A stretch of 64,000 nucleotides of DNA from Patellaria atrata CBS 101060. Lineage: Eukaryota; Ascomycota; Dothideomycetes; Patellariales; Patellariaceae. Where the stretch lies: the NCBI GenBank assembly GCA_010093705.1, contig MU006098.1, forward strand, positions 758,666 through 822,665, read 5' to 3'. The notes under the pieces are model-generated. The model was not told the origin of the DNA, ran no database searches, and saw only the letters and a list, made by a program, of their open reading frames with translations. Shown here in pieces: positions 11,741 to 23,299 of this stretch (positions are counted from its first letter, which is position 1; each line of letters starts with the position of its first letter). Made by a program: the position numbers and the translations under genes.

Positions 11741-14055
11741 ATGTACGACCTTATAATCATCGGCGCAGGTATCTCCTCTCCGCATTACCCTCTCCAATAA
11801 CCCCTCCTTCACTTCCCCGCTCAACACCCCTCAATTTACTCTGAGCGCCAATTTTTCAAGTATTACTCTCCAAATACAAACATGGCCCTCGAAGCTCTCC
11901 TCACATGTAACGAGTCCAACAATCATGTTTCTTTTCATGATCATTACTCCCCTCTAACGTCTTGGTGACAAGCGTCTGTGAAATGTTACGTCCCAGATAC
12001 CACCCTTAAAGTATACCTGCTCCAAAATATTCATTCAATTGTTACTCCCCCGGAAGGATTAAAATTCACATGTGTCACTAGCCTAAAAACATTATGCTCC
12101 AGAATTATCACTTTTGAGAAGTGTTACTCTCTTACGAACACAATTTCCGCAAAACACTACATTCTTAAACATGATTTTCTCAAATGCCCCCCACTCCCGA
12201 GCCTTTCTCTTCTACTCAGAACCCAAAAACCCTTAATACGCAACTCCTTCTCCCTTCCCTCCACTAACTCTCGACAGGGCCCGCCGGTCTAATAACCGCA
12301 AAAACATATCTCCAGGCCTCTCCCACCGCCAGAGTCCTCCTTCTTGATTCTTCCAACACCCTCGGTGGTACGTGGTCACAAGACCGCCTGTATCCACATC
12401 TCCTCGCAGAGACCCGACATGGGCATTTCGAGTTCTCCGATCTCCGCATGGGGACCGAGGGTGTCAATTCCGACGGAACCGTGAGCGGGGATGCTATACA
12501 TGCGTACCTGGTGCGCTATGCGGAGAAGTTCAATCTTTTGAAAATTTTGAGAAACCAAACGAAGGTCATTCGGGTACAGAGGAAAGAAGGAGGAATGGGA
12601 TGGTATGTCGGGATCGTTCCAGTTAATGAGCAAGGGAAGGAATTAGGCGACGGCGAAGAAGTTCTCCGGGCGGAAAAACTCGTCGTCGCGACGGGAATGA
12701 CGTCGCACCCTTTTATCCCCTCAATCCCAGACTATGGGTTCCGGGGTCAGATAATCCATTCGAAAGAGATGGGCACAGAAACGACGAGGGAGCTACTGCG
12801 CAATGAGAAAATAAAAGCGGTAGTTGTGTACGGCGGCTCTAAATCTGCTTTCGACGCCGTGTACATGCTACTCAAAGCCGGCAAAGGAGTCGAGTGGGTT
12901 ATAAGACACGGAAACGGGACTGCGAATATGACACCCCTCACAATATGGGGGATGCCGACATCTCGTGCCTCTGCCACGCGCATCTGGGGTCTATTCTCCC
13001 CCTCTATCTTCGCAGAGGATAGTTGGTGGAAGCGATGGCTACAATCCAACCTCGTCATAAAGGGATACTGGAGATTCATGACTTACATGGTACAAAGGCC
13101 TGCACAGTACTGGAAAACGGAGAATGGTAGACGGCTAAGACCTGATATGGGATACGACAATTTGTTTTATAGTCCTGCGACCCAGGGGGTCTCAAATCAT
13201 CCCGAGTTCTGGGATATGGTACACAATGAAGAGAATGTCAAAGTGTGGAGAAATAGCATCCTTTCCTACGAAGAAAACAGTGTCATACTAGACAATGGCA
13301 CACAGCTCCCAGCGGAGCTAGTTGTCCTAGCAACCGGCTGGAAAGTCAAACAGAATTTATTCTCCGATCAAGATGCTCAGGCTTTAGGGTTACCTTCAGA
13401 AGCTCGGTTCGACGCGGAGACACGATCCAAATGGAGCAAGCTGAACGGAGACGCAGAAAAAGAGATTCTGCTTGAATATCCATCTCTGAGAGACTCACCA
13501 ACTGGAACCCTAAGTAGAGAAGAGAATGATTATTGTTTATATAGGTATCTCATCCCCTCTTCCTATCTAAACGACGATAGATCGATCGGCTTCATCGGAT
13601 TCTTACGTACAGCATCAAATCCAATGGTGTATGAAGCGCAAGCGTTATGGCTTACGGCGTACCTACTAGGGGTGCTAAATGTACCTTCTCAAGAAAAGAG
13701 AGAACGTGAAGTCGCCCGCTCAAACGCTTGGATGTGGCGACGTTACATGTCGGGCCGAAGAATGCCTTTTGCATTCTTCGATTTTATATCCGTAAGTCGG
13801 TCTTCCGAACCGTTGTCAATGCCAACGTTCCTGACTGGTGAATTTTAGTACGTAGATCTACTCTACAGAGACTTAGGCATCAATACCCGGAGAAAGAGTA
13901 ATATTTTAGCAGAATTATTCGGCCAGTACCAGCCGAGGGACTATCAAGGTGTAGTCGATGAGTGGTTACAGAAAACTCGGAAGGTGGAAAGAGTTCAAAT
14001 GCACAGCAACAAAGCGGGCAATGATCCCATAACCACATTAACAAGATGTACATAG
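11741..14055 (+). CDS. FAD-dependent monooxygenase (FMO-like), cluster tailoring enzyme
   Basis: Flavoprotein of the FMO / Baeyer-Villiger-like class that uses NADPH and O2 to oxygenate a small molecule. Exons 11741-11768, 12278-13791 and 13849-14055 join in phase to 582 aa. The first exon (28 nt) encodes MYDLIIIGA and one base of the next codon; the join completes the FAD motif GAGPAGL. Also seen: LGGTW near residue 42, a second dinucleotide site VVYGGSKSA, and the C-terminal LATGWK typical of FMOs. The first intron is 509 nt, long for this genome, and splits the FAD motif. It sits between the SDR and the stand-alone ER on the same strand, which supports co-regulation with the PKS. The substrate cannot be read from sequence. 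Confidence 0.9.
11769..12277 (+). repeat. oversized FMO intron with a loose repeated motif
   Basis: The 509-nt intron inside the FAD motif carries four copies of a TTACTCYC-like motif (near 11862, 11943, 12041 and 12122) spaced about 80-100 bp apart. Similarity outside the core is weak, so this may be an old, decayed tandem repeat or chance. The intron ends in a good branch site (CTAAC) and CAG. Confidence 0.25.
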
Positions 14056-14811
14056 GTCCTTCAAGGGTGGAGTGAGGTGTGGTGCGTATAACAATATAGT
14101 CCCAGACATATGGTGTCGTTCAAAGCTAGGTTGTTCGCGAATAGGAGTGAGAGTAAAGCGGAGCTAACCGAATGTGGAAGTAAATGCAGAAGCGCTCTAT
14201 ATGCGCTGTGTAACTTCAACAATATTGTAAAAAGATGCGTCTGGACTGAACTTTTGGAATTTGCCAGAGTGGCAGTGTGACCATCGTACGTCGTGGTCAT
14301 CAGGATCATGCACATAGATTGGGGGACCTTGGAGAGTCGGGTAGCATTCACGAGGGGAGAATTTCTCCTACGGGACAGAATGTTGCGTCATAAGGGAATC
14401 AGTTCATACTACTACGATAGAAAAATGTCGTCGCTGTTGAAACTGAGGCTCATGGAGAAGTTGCTGGTAGTCAACAGCTTAATCTCAAGAAGCGTTTACT
14501 CTAGATAGTTGACGAACTGATAAACACTTTTTGCTTACTGTACTCTCGTGACACAGATTGAAGTTTACCATCAGTTTGAAGCACCGATTGTCTTTCCACT
14601 TTCTGTTCTGTTCAGTTTGCTGTTCAGTTCAGCTGTGCTTCCATCTATCCGCTTCCTCGACCACTCCGCCCTCAAATTGCCCTACTGTTACCCCATAGAC
14701 CTCTTAATTGAATCGTGCAAAGGTGCTGCGTGATATCACAGTCCGAACTATCTCAGGTCATACCAGTCTATATTCAGTAATACAATATCAATTCAACATT
14801 GTGCATCTCCA
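14056..14811. other. intergenic, upstream of the stand-alone enoyl reductase
   Basis: About 755 bp with stop-rich frames on both strands. It contains short GTTCAGTT-type repeats near 14600-14635. It should include the promoter of the reductase gene; I recognise no regulator site. Confidence 0.5.
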
Positions 14812-15858
14812 ATGAAGGCCATTGTATCAACCGAGCCAAACACCGCCTCCCTCATCAACAACCGTCCACTCCCTCGCCTCAGAGACGACTACATCCTCGT
14901 GAAAGTCAAAGCCGTCGCGCTAAACCCTACAGACTGGAAACACATCGATCTAACCACAACATCAGGAATCCTCTACGGCTGCGACTACGCCGGCGTGGTA
15001 GAAGATATCGGAACAGGAATGACAAAGGACTTCCGCAAAGGCGACCGAGTATTCGGCTTCGTGCACGGCGGAAACAGCGCCGAGCCAGAAGATGGCGCCT
15101 TTGCGGAATACATCGTGGCGAAAGGAGATCTGCAGATGCGTATTCCAGACGGCATGAGTTTCGAAGAAGCGGCGGCATTTAGAGTCAGAGTCACGAGTGT
15201 AAGCCAGGGATTATATCAAACGTTGGGGTTACCTCTCCCGGATGATGGAAGGAGGACTACGGAGTCAGAGATACCGATTCTGGTTTATGGGGGGTCCACC
15301 GCTTCGGGGATTCTAGGGATCCAGTTCGCACGATTATCTGGATATGCACCGATTGTCACTTGTTCTCCGCATAATTTCGAGTTGGTTAAAGAGTATGGCG
15401 CTGTGGCAACCTTTGACTATGGAGACGATGACGCCGCTGAAGAAATACGGGAGTATACTAATGGGAAACTAAAGCTTATTTGGGATACCGTCTCTATATC
15501 TTGGAGCGCTGAGTTTTGCGCCAGTGTTATGTCCCCGGAAGGGGGGAAGTACGCCTCTCTCTTGCCCATGCGAATAAGCGCGGAGAATGTGGAGAGTACA
15601 ACGACGATGGCGTATACAGTATTTGGCGAGGACTGGAAGATGGGTTCGATGTTCTTCCCAGCGAAGAAGGAGAATTTCGAGTTTGGGAAAACGTGGTTTG
15701 CTTTGGTAGAGGATTTGATTAGCAAAGGAAGGATCGGACCGCATCGAATTGGCGTAGGGGAAAAAGGACTGGAGGGGGTGTTAGATGGGCTGCAACTGCT
15801 TAGAGATTCGAAGGTCAGCGGAAAGAAATTGGTTTATAGGATTGAGGACACTCCGTAA
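14812..15858 (+). CDS. stand-alone (trans-acting) enoyl reductase, LovC-like MDR family
   Basis: Medium-chain dehydrogenase/reductase without catalytic zinc, 348 aa, one exon. Known relatives (LovC type) reduce the alpha-beta double bond of chains held on a PKS whose own ER is dead. Seen: N-terminal substrate-binding fold with NPTDWKH near residue 40, [12 protein letters not shown] near 61, and the cofactor region VYGGSTASG near 163. Cys/His zinc ligands are absent, as expected. The C-terminus ([11 protein letters not shown]...[19 protein letters not shown], broken here) matches the family. The pairing with the neighbouring PKS, whose ER lacks its NADPH motif, is the best functional argument. 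That it works with this PKS is inferred from position. Confidence 0.88.
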   Translation: MKAIVSTEPNTASLINNRPLPRLRDDYILVKVKAVALNPTDWKHIDLTTTSGILYGCDYAGVVEDIGTGMTKDFRKGDRVFGFVHGGNSAEPEDGAFAEYIVAKGDLQMRIPDGMSFEEAAAFRVRVTSVSQGLYQTLGLPLPDDGRRTTESEIPILVYGGSTASGILGIQFARLSGYAPIVTCSPHNFELVKEYGAVATFDYGDDDAAEEIREYTNGKLKLIWDTVSISWSAEFCASVMSPEGGKYASLLPMRISAENVESTTTMAYTVFGEDWKMGSMFFPAKKENFEFGKTWFALVEDLISKGRIGPHRIGVGEKGLEGVLDGLQLLRDSKVSGKKLVYRIEDTP

Positions 15859-16139
15859 TTGAAGGTATTGACATTGATTGATTCCAGTTAGCCAAAGTCT
15901 AATCTACAAATGCAATGTATCTATCATTGGTGGGTCTAATGTAGGTACTCAATCATTACCATCATGACCATATTTGCAACAAGTGTAGTCATTGTCCCCA
16001 TAACCGAGCTGGTCATCGTGATCTAAAATGACGCCTCAATTGTTTCCGAGATACCGTCTGGATCAACCTCGTGGGGACCCTTGCAATGTGGGAGGTGTCG
16101 TGCGCCGTTCCGGAAACAGCCTAGACACAGGTTCGGAAC

Positions 16140-17429
16140 TCATTCATATGCTGTATGCCAAAGGAGACTGAATTCCTTCTCCAGGTCGATAGCACAGACT
16201 GAGCACGTCCAAGTAAAGTGCGGAGGAGCTACGATTCGCCTATACTTCTCAGATGGCAAATCAGCCTTCGGCGCGTCCATAACGTATGTTGCGCAATCAG
16301 CCCAGTGAACCTGTATCGGCCATAGCTCCTTCTCTTCTAGGGCATTGATGATCTTAGCTAGAGTTGGATCAACGAGGCTGTTCGTGATCGTAGTTATGTC
16401 GTCCGTGAGCGTAGTTACGCTTTCCGGGACCGTAGCTATGCCGGACCGCTGTAACCGCAAGTGTCGCTCCAAATCACAGAGGATCTCAGCGAGCCGCTTT
16501 CCTTGGTGTATGTAAAACCAATCCTTCTGTTGAAAAAGTTCTGTAAGCTGGGAGCAGTCAGCACTTTCATCTAGCAGTAGAGCGACAATACAATGGATAC
16601 CCTAAGAGACGACGTCAAGGATCCCCTCCCTTCCCTTCTTAAGCTCATCTATAAAGAAATGAGTACCAATTTCTCAAGTACTAGATTGGGAGAATATAAT
16701 CTCACCGAGTAGGGTTTGAGGGAGTCGATCGACGAGTCGATTGACGAGATGACCGAGCGGTTGATCGGTGAGGGTATCAGGTGTCCTTTTATCAACCTTC
16801 TTAAAAACATATGGATAACGAAACATTGTTGTAATTGCCACTTTCTCGAAGATTTCAGTATCGCCCACGAGAAAAAATATTGCTAGGGTAGTTCTATCTT
16901 TATTCCCTGGAGATTCGATGAATCATTTGAGCCAAGTCGTGAAAAGAAAAAAAAGTGGCTTCAAAACAACAATATTTATCGCATATAAGAGCTAGCTTAA
17001 CTAAGTCCGATCGTTTAACATCGCCTATTGCCGGGAGACGATGGTTTTGGTGATATAACGCCCGGCATAACATATCCATTGCACCAGGGTTATCCTCTAG
17101 TAGAGGAATGTAATTAAAGCGCAACGACCTACGGTAGCAACAGTCAGGCAAAGAAGTGAATTGTACTGTTCGAATGGTACATACTTTCCAGATTGCGTAC
17201 GCTGGTCCCAGCGCTCGGATAGAAATTTCTTGAACACGGGTGATCCTAAGCACAGCACCGAGGAGGCCTGGAGATGAACTTGGAGATTCTTCCCGAGCTG
17301 AAGGATAGTATCACCTTCTGGATCGATGATTTCCAATTTAACGGTCGCATCATCAGATGTATCGAAGTTAGACGTATCGGAACCAAACAAAAGGTCCTCA
17401 CTCGGGTCCGGTTCCGTGATATCGTCCAT
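16140..17429 (-). pseudogene. decayed BTB/POZ-domain protein gene
   Basis: From the start at 17429 the frame encodes an acidic leader and the first half of a fungal BTB/POZ domain. A 56-nt intron (17171-17116, approximate) joins it to SLRFNYIPLLEDNPGAM. Past the conserved ICDKYCCFEA segment the frame is lost at a run of eight T, where one base too many puts the rest out of frame. The downstream part still reads as BTB-protein sequence (LAIFFLVGDTEIFEKV, then DELKKGREGILDVV), with a TGA where Trp is expected and a TAG near 16611. The stops fit C-to-T changes. Intact relatives run to 350-400 aa; this one would stop near 162. An intact paralogue type lies 3 kb away on the other strand. Confidence 0.7.
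16383..16445 (-). repeat. three 21-bp tandem repeats in the BTB relic
   Basis: Three diverged copies of a 21-bp unit (CGTGATCGTAGTTATGTCGTC and kin). In the relic's frame they read as repeats of a TVPESVT / TLTDDIT / TITNSLV type. The copies differ at about a third of positions. Confidence 0.6.
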
Positions 17430-19029
17430 CTTCTAATATACTGACAGTATCTCAATGAAGAGAAATGCGTCAGCGACGAGAGAAAGTTACAATGAGTTGA
17501 GTGTACCATGCAAGAAGATAGAAGTTGTGTAGCGAGGTGTAAAGAAGTAGTGGGCAGAAGATATGTTTGCGAAGATATCTGCGATGCGGAAAGAAAGATG
17601 TGGCGAAAACTGCGTTTGCGCAGTTGGTTGTGAAAGTTGTAGGCAGAATAAGCCCCTAAGATCGAAATCATAACAGATCGAAGAGTAGACATCAAACCTT
17701 CACATACACATTATTTCTTCAGCCATTTACATTTGCAATTCCATATACTGGGGAGCCCATTCACTTAAAACAGCCTACTTTTGACAAGAACAAGAAATGT
17801 CAAATCGGAAATAGTAGATCTAGCCTCAACTTAGAGACATCGACGGACGTAAGTGAGCAGCAATGGGCCTAGGACTCTCTTAGGACTGACTTTGCATCTA
17901 TAAAAACTGATGCAAGATCTACTAACAGTTGACACGAACCATATGGAATAGGGAAGAGAATTGACTTTTCATAAGGCCTTAGGTTTGGAAGGCTTGCTAT
18001 ACTTTGTCGCACCCGCGGCCGCAAGCAGTGGAACAAGTACTCTCTCGACACCAATTTCGCTCTTATAGCAACCATTGCAAGACTTTAACGGCTTTACAAG
18101 ATTCATTCGGAAGGTAGAAGGGTAACCCATAACCAAGCTCGAGAACATTTTACTCTTTACCGTATTCCATCGGACCCGCCATCCCGACCGAGCAGCAAGG
18201 GCCCGAAGGCTTTCTTCATGGGAACTGACTCAATGACATCTCAGGCACGAATCTGTTGAAAGTTTGCATGAATGGGAGGAAATAGAGAAGGGTATTATCA
18301 TGATATAGGACCCTTCAAGCTCGATATGGTGTACAGACTTCGTCAAAACGGGCACCGCAACCCGCATCCCCAAGTGAGCAGTAACTAGCCAAATTCCCCC
18401 TGGAAACGGTTTATGTTTACGGGATCCAAATAAGAAATTCAAAAGTAACATATGGAAGAGAGTTCGGAGTTATTTGGCCGTAGGGCGAACAAACTGAATG
18501 GATGCCGGACTCGTAGTTCCCAACGTAGCAGGAATGGGACAAGTACGCCCTTTTTATGAGGAATTCGCACCTATGGGTTCCAATATACGTCGACTAAAGA
18601 ACCATAAAAGAATCGTGTGGGATACCAGCGAGCGTTACCATTGAGACAGGAAGTTAGAATTAGAAGCATGAAGTGTCGTTGAACTCGGTCGGAGTCGGAC
18701 TCGGCCGCACAGGTCTCCATCGAGTCCAGTCCTGCTCTATGCTCGAAACTAACTAGCCTTGGATTTAATTATAGCATTTCGCTATGCTTTAACCTGCTTT
18801 TTAACCAAAACAATGCCGTGTGCCATCAATACAGCCAAATGGTGATGATGCTGTAATCAAGCAGCAGCCGAGCGAGGGGTTGAGAGACAAGTCGAAGCTG
18901 ACATGCTGGGCATTTTCAGGAGCTCCTGAGCTCCCCCCAGCCTTCGCGACCCGTCTCCCTCCCTTCCAACTTCTTCAGCTTTTCCTACAAACCAATTCTC
19001 ACCGCACACCTTCCAAACCGCTCATAAGC
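17430..19029. other. intergenic, no gene seen
   Basis: About 1.6 kb with only short, stop-rich frames. It contains the promoter of the acidic nuclear protein gene. A frame open from 18820 runs into that gene but has untranslated-leader composition. Confidence 0.5.
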
Positions 19030-19833
19030 ATGTCTACACGCAAGAGAAAGCAGGACGCTGAGGAGGAGCTCGTGGCTCTTCCTTCTGATGAAAGCGACGA
19101 GGAGGAAGAGTAGGTTCATTTCAGCTTTTGACGTCACTTATCATATCCCGTTCGTCTTACAACGTCGCGAAAACACTTCAATTGCTGTCGCACAGGTGCA
19201 TACAGACTCCACCTGTGTGAATTGCTCTCTTATAGTTCAGAGGCCTTTGTAGTGAGCTTCAAGCTTGCTTTAGCTTTCTGTCTGTTGATCAGATCCAGCG
19301 GAAGACGGTACCGAATAGCTTGCCCATTTAAGGTCTACTCCAGTCGTCTTCGGTTTTCTTCTTTTCTCTTCGCGAGATTTTGAAACTGAAATCGGGAGAA
19401 GTGGTTCAATCCCAACTCGTAACTGATCACCTCTCTTAGGTACGATGAGTCGGAAGGCTCTGAAGCCTCGTACGACGATGAAGAGGACGAGTCTGAAGAA
19501 GAGGCGGAAGCTCCCCCTCGTATGTCCTTATCCACTCCACTCTACTCACGATTATTACATCCTTGCGCTTGTACGCCTTCTTACACTCACCTTTGTACAG
19601 CTCCCCAGGCCAAGAAGCGCAAAACCGAGCCTCAGCCAGAAGAGGAAGACGAAGATGAAGAAGAGCCTGAAGTTCTCTCCGACGAGGAGGCAGAAGGTGA
19701 GGATGACGATGTAGAGGAAGATGCTCCTGCCGATACTGTAAAGAAGAGTGCTCCCGCTGCTACTGCTGCAAAGAGCGCAACTTCCAAGACTGCTCTTAAG
19801 GAAGCAGAGGTCAGCGAGGACGATGACGATTAG
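19030..19833 (+). CDS. small acidic nuclear protein, function unknown
   Basis: Exons 19030-19109, 19440-19519 and 19601-19833 give 130 aa with phase kept. The protein starts MSTRKRKQ, a basic nuclear-localisation-like patch, followed by long runs of Glu/Asp with Ser and Tyr, a second KKRK patch near residue 58, and an Ala/Lys/Thr segment before an acidic tail (SEDDDD). This composition is that of histone-chaperone-like or nucleolar acidic proteins, but I recognise no defined domain. The first intron is 330 nt and could hide an alternative exon. The upstream in-frame ATG at 18820 is rejected because the extension looks untranslated. Confidence 0.7.
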
Positions 19834-20642
19834 ATGTTGTCTCGGACTTAGGCATCAAATCTAGGTTTTGGCGGCTACAAAATTTTGGAAATCGATGTAA
19901 CACTATATGGGTAGAATGGTCGCGTTAGAAGAATATCCATACTTGGCGACCATTGACTACTTGATCTAAAAGCCCCTTGATTGAACAATGGAAGTCTTAT
20001 CTTAGAGTCCAAATCCTTCATCTTTCCTTCCTACGGTCGACTACCCTATGTTCATGTAGGCTTGCTATACGCCTCCTCGGTGGACATTCCCGTCGGATCT
20101 GAATCTCGATAGCTGTTTTGAAAAGTATACAGTTTGGGTTCTTTCTGTAAAATTTTACTCGCACTGGGAAGTCGAAGCGCACTTTTCGACCAATCCTACA
20201 GTAACCAAGCAGTACGACGGTAAGGGAAGAGATAATTGATCCTATGTGTGATACGTTTTACAATCTGCATCTCTCAATTTATATTTCATCATTTTCATTT
20301 CCATTCACGATATCCATTTTTCACAATATACATTCTTATGGTATATTTGTAGTGCTAGTTAACATCTACACCAGCCACTCATGAACTTGTATCCCTGGAT
20401 GCGGTTCCCCTACCTTGGAATATTTCAATTAGAACGCATGAACGACTCTCATTCAACTTCCCACCTGGTTCCTCTCCTAATACCACCCAGTTCTCGTCCT
20501 TCATCCACTCCCAGGTCAATTTTCTCCCATACATAATTTCATTCATCTTCATGCTACTTTATCCAGCTTCATAGATTACAAACCCCTCGTACAACTATTT
20601 CCCGCTAGCATACTTATCACGCTTCCCAGAAACCTGAACCCT
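19834..20642. other. intergenic between the acidic protein and BTB genes
   Basis: About 810 bp, AT-rich, with pyrimidine tracts near 20270-20330 and 20480-20560 of the kind common in fungal promoters. No coding sequence seen. Confidence 0.5.
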
Positions 20643-21949
20643 ATGATGGCTCAGGCAACCGAAAAAGACTACGAAAAAAATAAACAGGTTATTCACGTCC
20701 CCAGCCCGGACGTGACTTTTATCCTGCGTCAATCTCACAATACGCGTGTTTGCCTTCCAGTATCAAGCGAAATTCTATCTCAAGCGTCAAAAAAGTTCGA
20801 GGAATTATTCAAAGAAGAGATTATATCACAAAAAACACTGTACTGTATTCAGATCGCACCTGTTCCGTTCCTGTGCAATAAAAGTGCTGATGGTGACGGT
20901 ACAGTTATTCCCGGGGAAAACTCGAGATACACCTCGAGAGTATCGACTGTGAAGGGATGCACTATCTCTGCCACTTCATATACAAACGTAATGATTTGTA
21001 CCCTAAGAATTTGACACCAGGTTCCTTCTCGAGATTCGCGCTGGTTGTAGACACATTCGAGTGCCAACCTGCCATTGCCGAAGAACTGTACGGTTGGAGT
21101 TTGACTGCATTCAATCTCGAAACCCCTAGTCTTGCGATCGGTGACTTGTTAGGTGGCGCATATATCCTTCGCATCCCATCATTATTTGAAGCAATAACGG
21201 CGAGACTTCTAATCACGCACTGGGGGCCTTTTAGTATACTCTCTGAGAATCGGCTTGGCCAGCGTCTCCCAGGGGAACTCTTTGCCGCCTTGGAACACGC
21301 AAGATGCCAGGTCTACAACGAACTCGTGCAACAAATTGAGTTACCCGCTTACAATGTTCTCAAGAAGAAAGTTGTTTCCCTGTTTTGGCAATTCGACAGA
21401 GACCCAACAGTCGACATGGGAGACGTTTTTACACAGCTAGACGCGCTCAAGATTTCTGGGTACTTCAGACATCTTATTGAAAAAGGGATATGGCCCGTTA
21501 ATTCCAAGCTTCCACCCATCGACATTCTAAACCGCTTGAGAGAAGCGAAGACTGAAGGCATGAATCTCCCCCTTGGCGACAGTGAACCGGAATATTTTGA
21601 GGATTTTGCCACGCTCTGTAAGTGGGAAGAGGGAAGCCCTGACGGAGTATCCCCAGTGGGTGTGCAGCACCAGATCATCCAGGCCGTTTTCAGAAAAGTG
21701 AAAGGCATGTGTGTTGTGTGCACAGCTGCCAAAGCCGAGAAGACCTATAAAGAATGTGATCCAATGATGCACGGGTTCGGCGAGTTATATAGCTGCAGGA
21801 TGGCGGCAATCACGTCGCCAACTTTCTTCAACTGGCACCAACTTGGGATTCTAACAGCTTTTACAAATGCAACCGTAAAATTTGGAAGGGCGGAGTTGAT
21901 AAAGAATGCTCCCAATCCTGTGAATACTGACTATTCCAATCTCGTTTGA
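20643..21949 (+). CDS. BTB/POZ-domain protein
   Basis: Exons 20643-20839 and 20905-21949 around a 65-nt intron give 413 aa. The N-terminal third is a fungal BTB/POZ fold: DVTFILRQ, the VSSEILSQASKKFEELF helix, then LEIHLESIDCEGMHYLCHFIYKRN after the splice. BTB domains mediate dimerisation and often recruit cullin-3, but many fungal paralogues have no known role. The middle carries a predicted helical region and a Cys-containing stretch (MCVVCTAAKAEK, then ECDP, YSC). No second named domain is seen. It belongs to the same broad family as the decayed gene at 16140-17429, but the two proteins differ clearly. Confidence 0.8.
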
Positions 21950-23299
21950 AAGCCGGAAGATTTCCTTATCGAAAAGGTAGGGTGGGTGTTATAATGGGTG
22001 GAAACCATAGGATGTCACTCTGGACAATCATCAAGAATAACATATTCGTACAGTACATAACAACTCAGCAGTAAAACTACATATACTACACGAATCCCTC
22101 ATCCACTGCTAACATGACCTCTTTTTCACTACTAACAACTGCTGCCTCTAGACCCAGTCTATGAAAATTTCTAAAGCACACAGTACCGCGCCATCCGTAA
22201 TATCTCAACACCCGGATTATTGTTTTAATGGCATCCCCAAAACAAAGCAGCTGAGCAGCAGTTTATGGTTATAATAATATAATCTTTCTACTAGCGACAT
22301 CACTCCCGCAGGTCATCCAAAATTCCTCAAAACTGTCATCAGTATATCGATTACACAGACCCACACCCTAAAAAGAGAATTCCTAAACACCACAAACCAC
22401 TCATACGCACTACTTTACATCCTAAATAATGATCCTAACTCCACAAACCAACAGTATCAACAGCCCCAAACCCTCAGAAGACCCCAATTCCCATCCACCA
22501 AATTCTCATATCACTTCCACACCAGCCTCTCCCTCCCTACATCCTAAAACCCCATATCCCCCTCCCTATCCCCCATCTCACCTCATCCAAATGCCCTGAA
22601 CCTAATAGCGGAAACGCCACGAATCACTACCATCTCATTAACCTCCATCCCCCAAAACCAAACGACCGACCGACCTACCCCCCTTGAAGGACTGATCATT
22701 GGAGATGTGTTAAGTGGAAGGGGTTTAGTCTGGCTATAGCGAGGTATGGTTGATGAGTGATGAGTTTCCTCCTGGACGAGGAGGGCTGGGTAGAACGATG
22801 GCAAGACCGATGAAGAAGGACCGCTCACCTCCACTCCGACTTTCTCGATTAGCAGGCAGCGGTCACATATGGTCGTAAAAACAATCACTCACTCGCCAGC
22901 TTTATAGTATCGAAAGTAAGGCATCGTCAGATTTATTATCCGTCCTAGATAGCATATTCCCAAACATTTACTAGAAATCAACTCCGTCGCGGTCGCAGCG
23001 GGGCTAATTGGAGGGAGCGTTAACGATTGATCTCCGAGAAGATATCAAATAGAGATTACGAGCGGTTTTGAAAGTAGTGGTAAGGAAGTCAATACTCAAA
23101 ATTTCTTAGCCATCGATTTCGTATTAGTTACATTCAAACTCGATTACGATGACATTCTCTTGCTATCGCAGCCACGCAGTAGCTTCATGCCCATAGGTCA
23201 CTTGGTTGGTTTCCTATCATCGTGTAAGATAATAAACCATAGTAAAGAAACAGCCACAAAGCAATCAACCAACCTTCCATCCAAACGTGCCATTGCAGC
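21950..23299. other. intergenic, no gene seen
   Basis: About 1.35 kb, with a C-rich, A-rich plus strand at 22390-22590. A 101-codon minus frame at 22583-22888 has no coding character. Both flanking genes (BTB plus, pantothenate kinase minus) end here, so it should hold two terminators. Confidence 0.5.

Noticed and set aside
12264-12633. Minus-strand frames across the FMO second exon
   Set aside because: Shadows of the monooxygenase coding sequence, which is supported by FAD and NADPH motifs.
18820-19029. Upstream in-frame ATG extending the acidic nuclear protein by 70 residues
   Set aside because: The extension has no coding character and a better start with the basic nuclear patch lies at 19030.
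22583-22888. 101-codon minus-strand frame
   Set aside because: Biased composition from C-rich DNA; no splice partners or domain.
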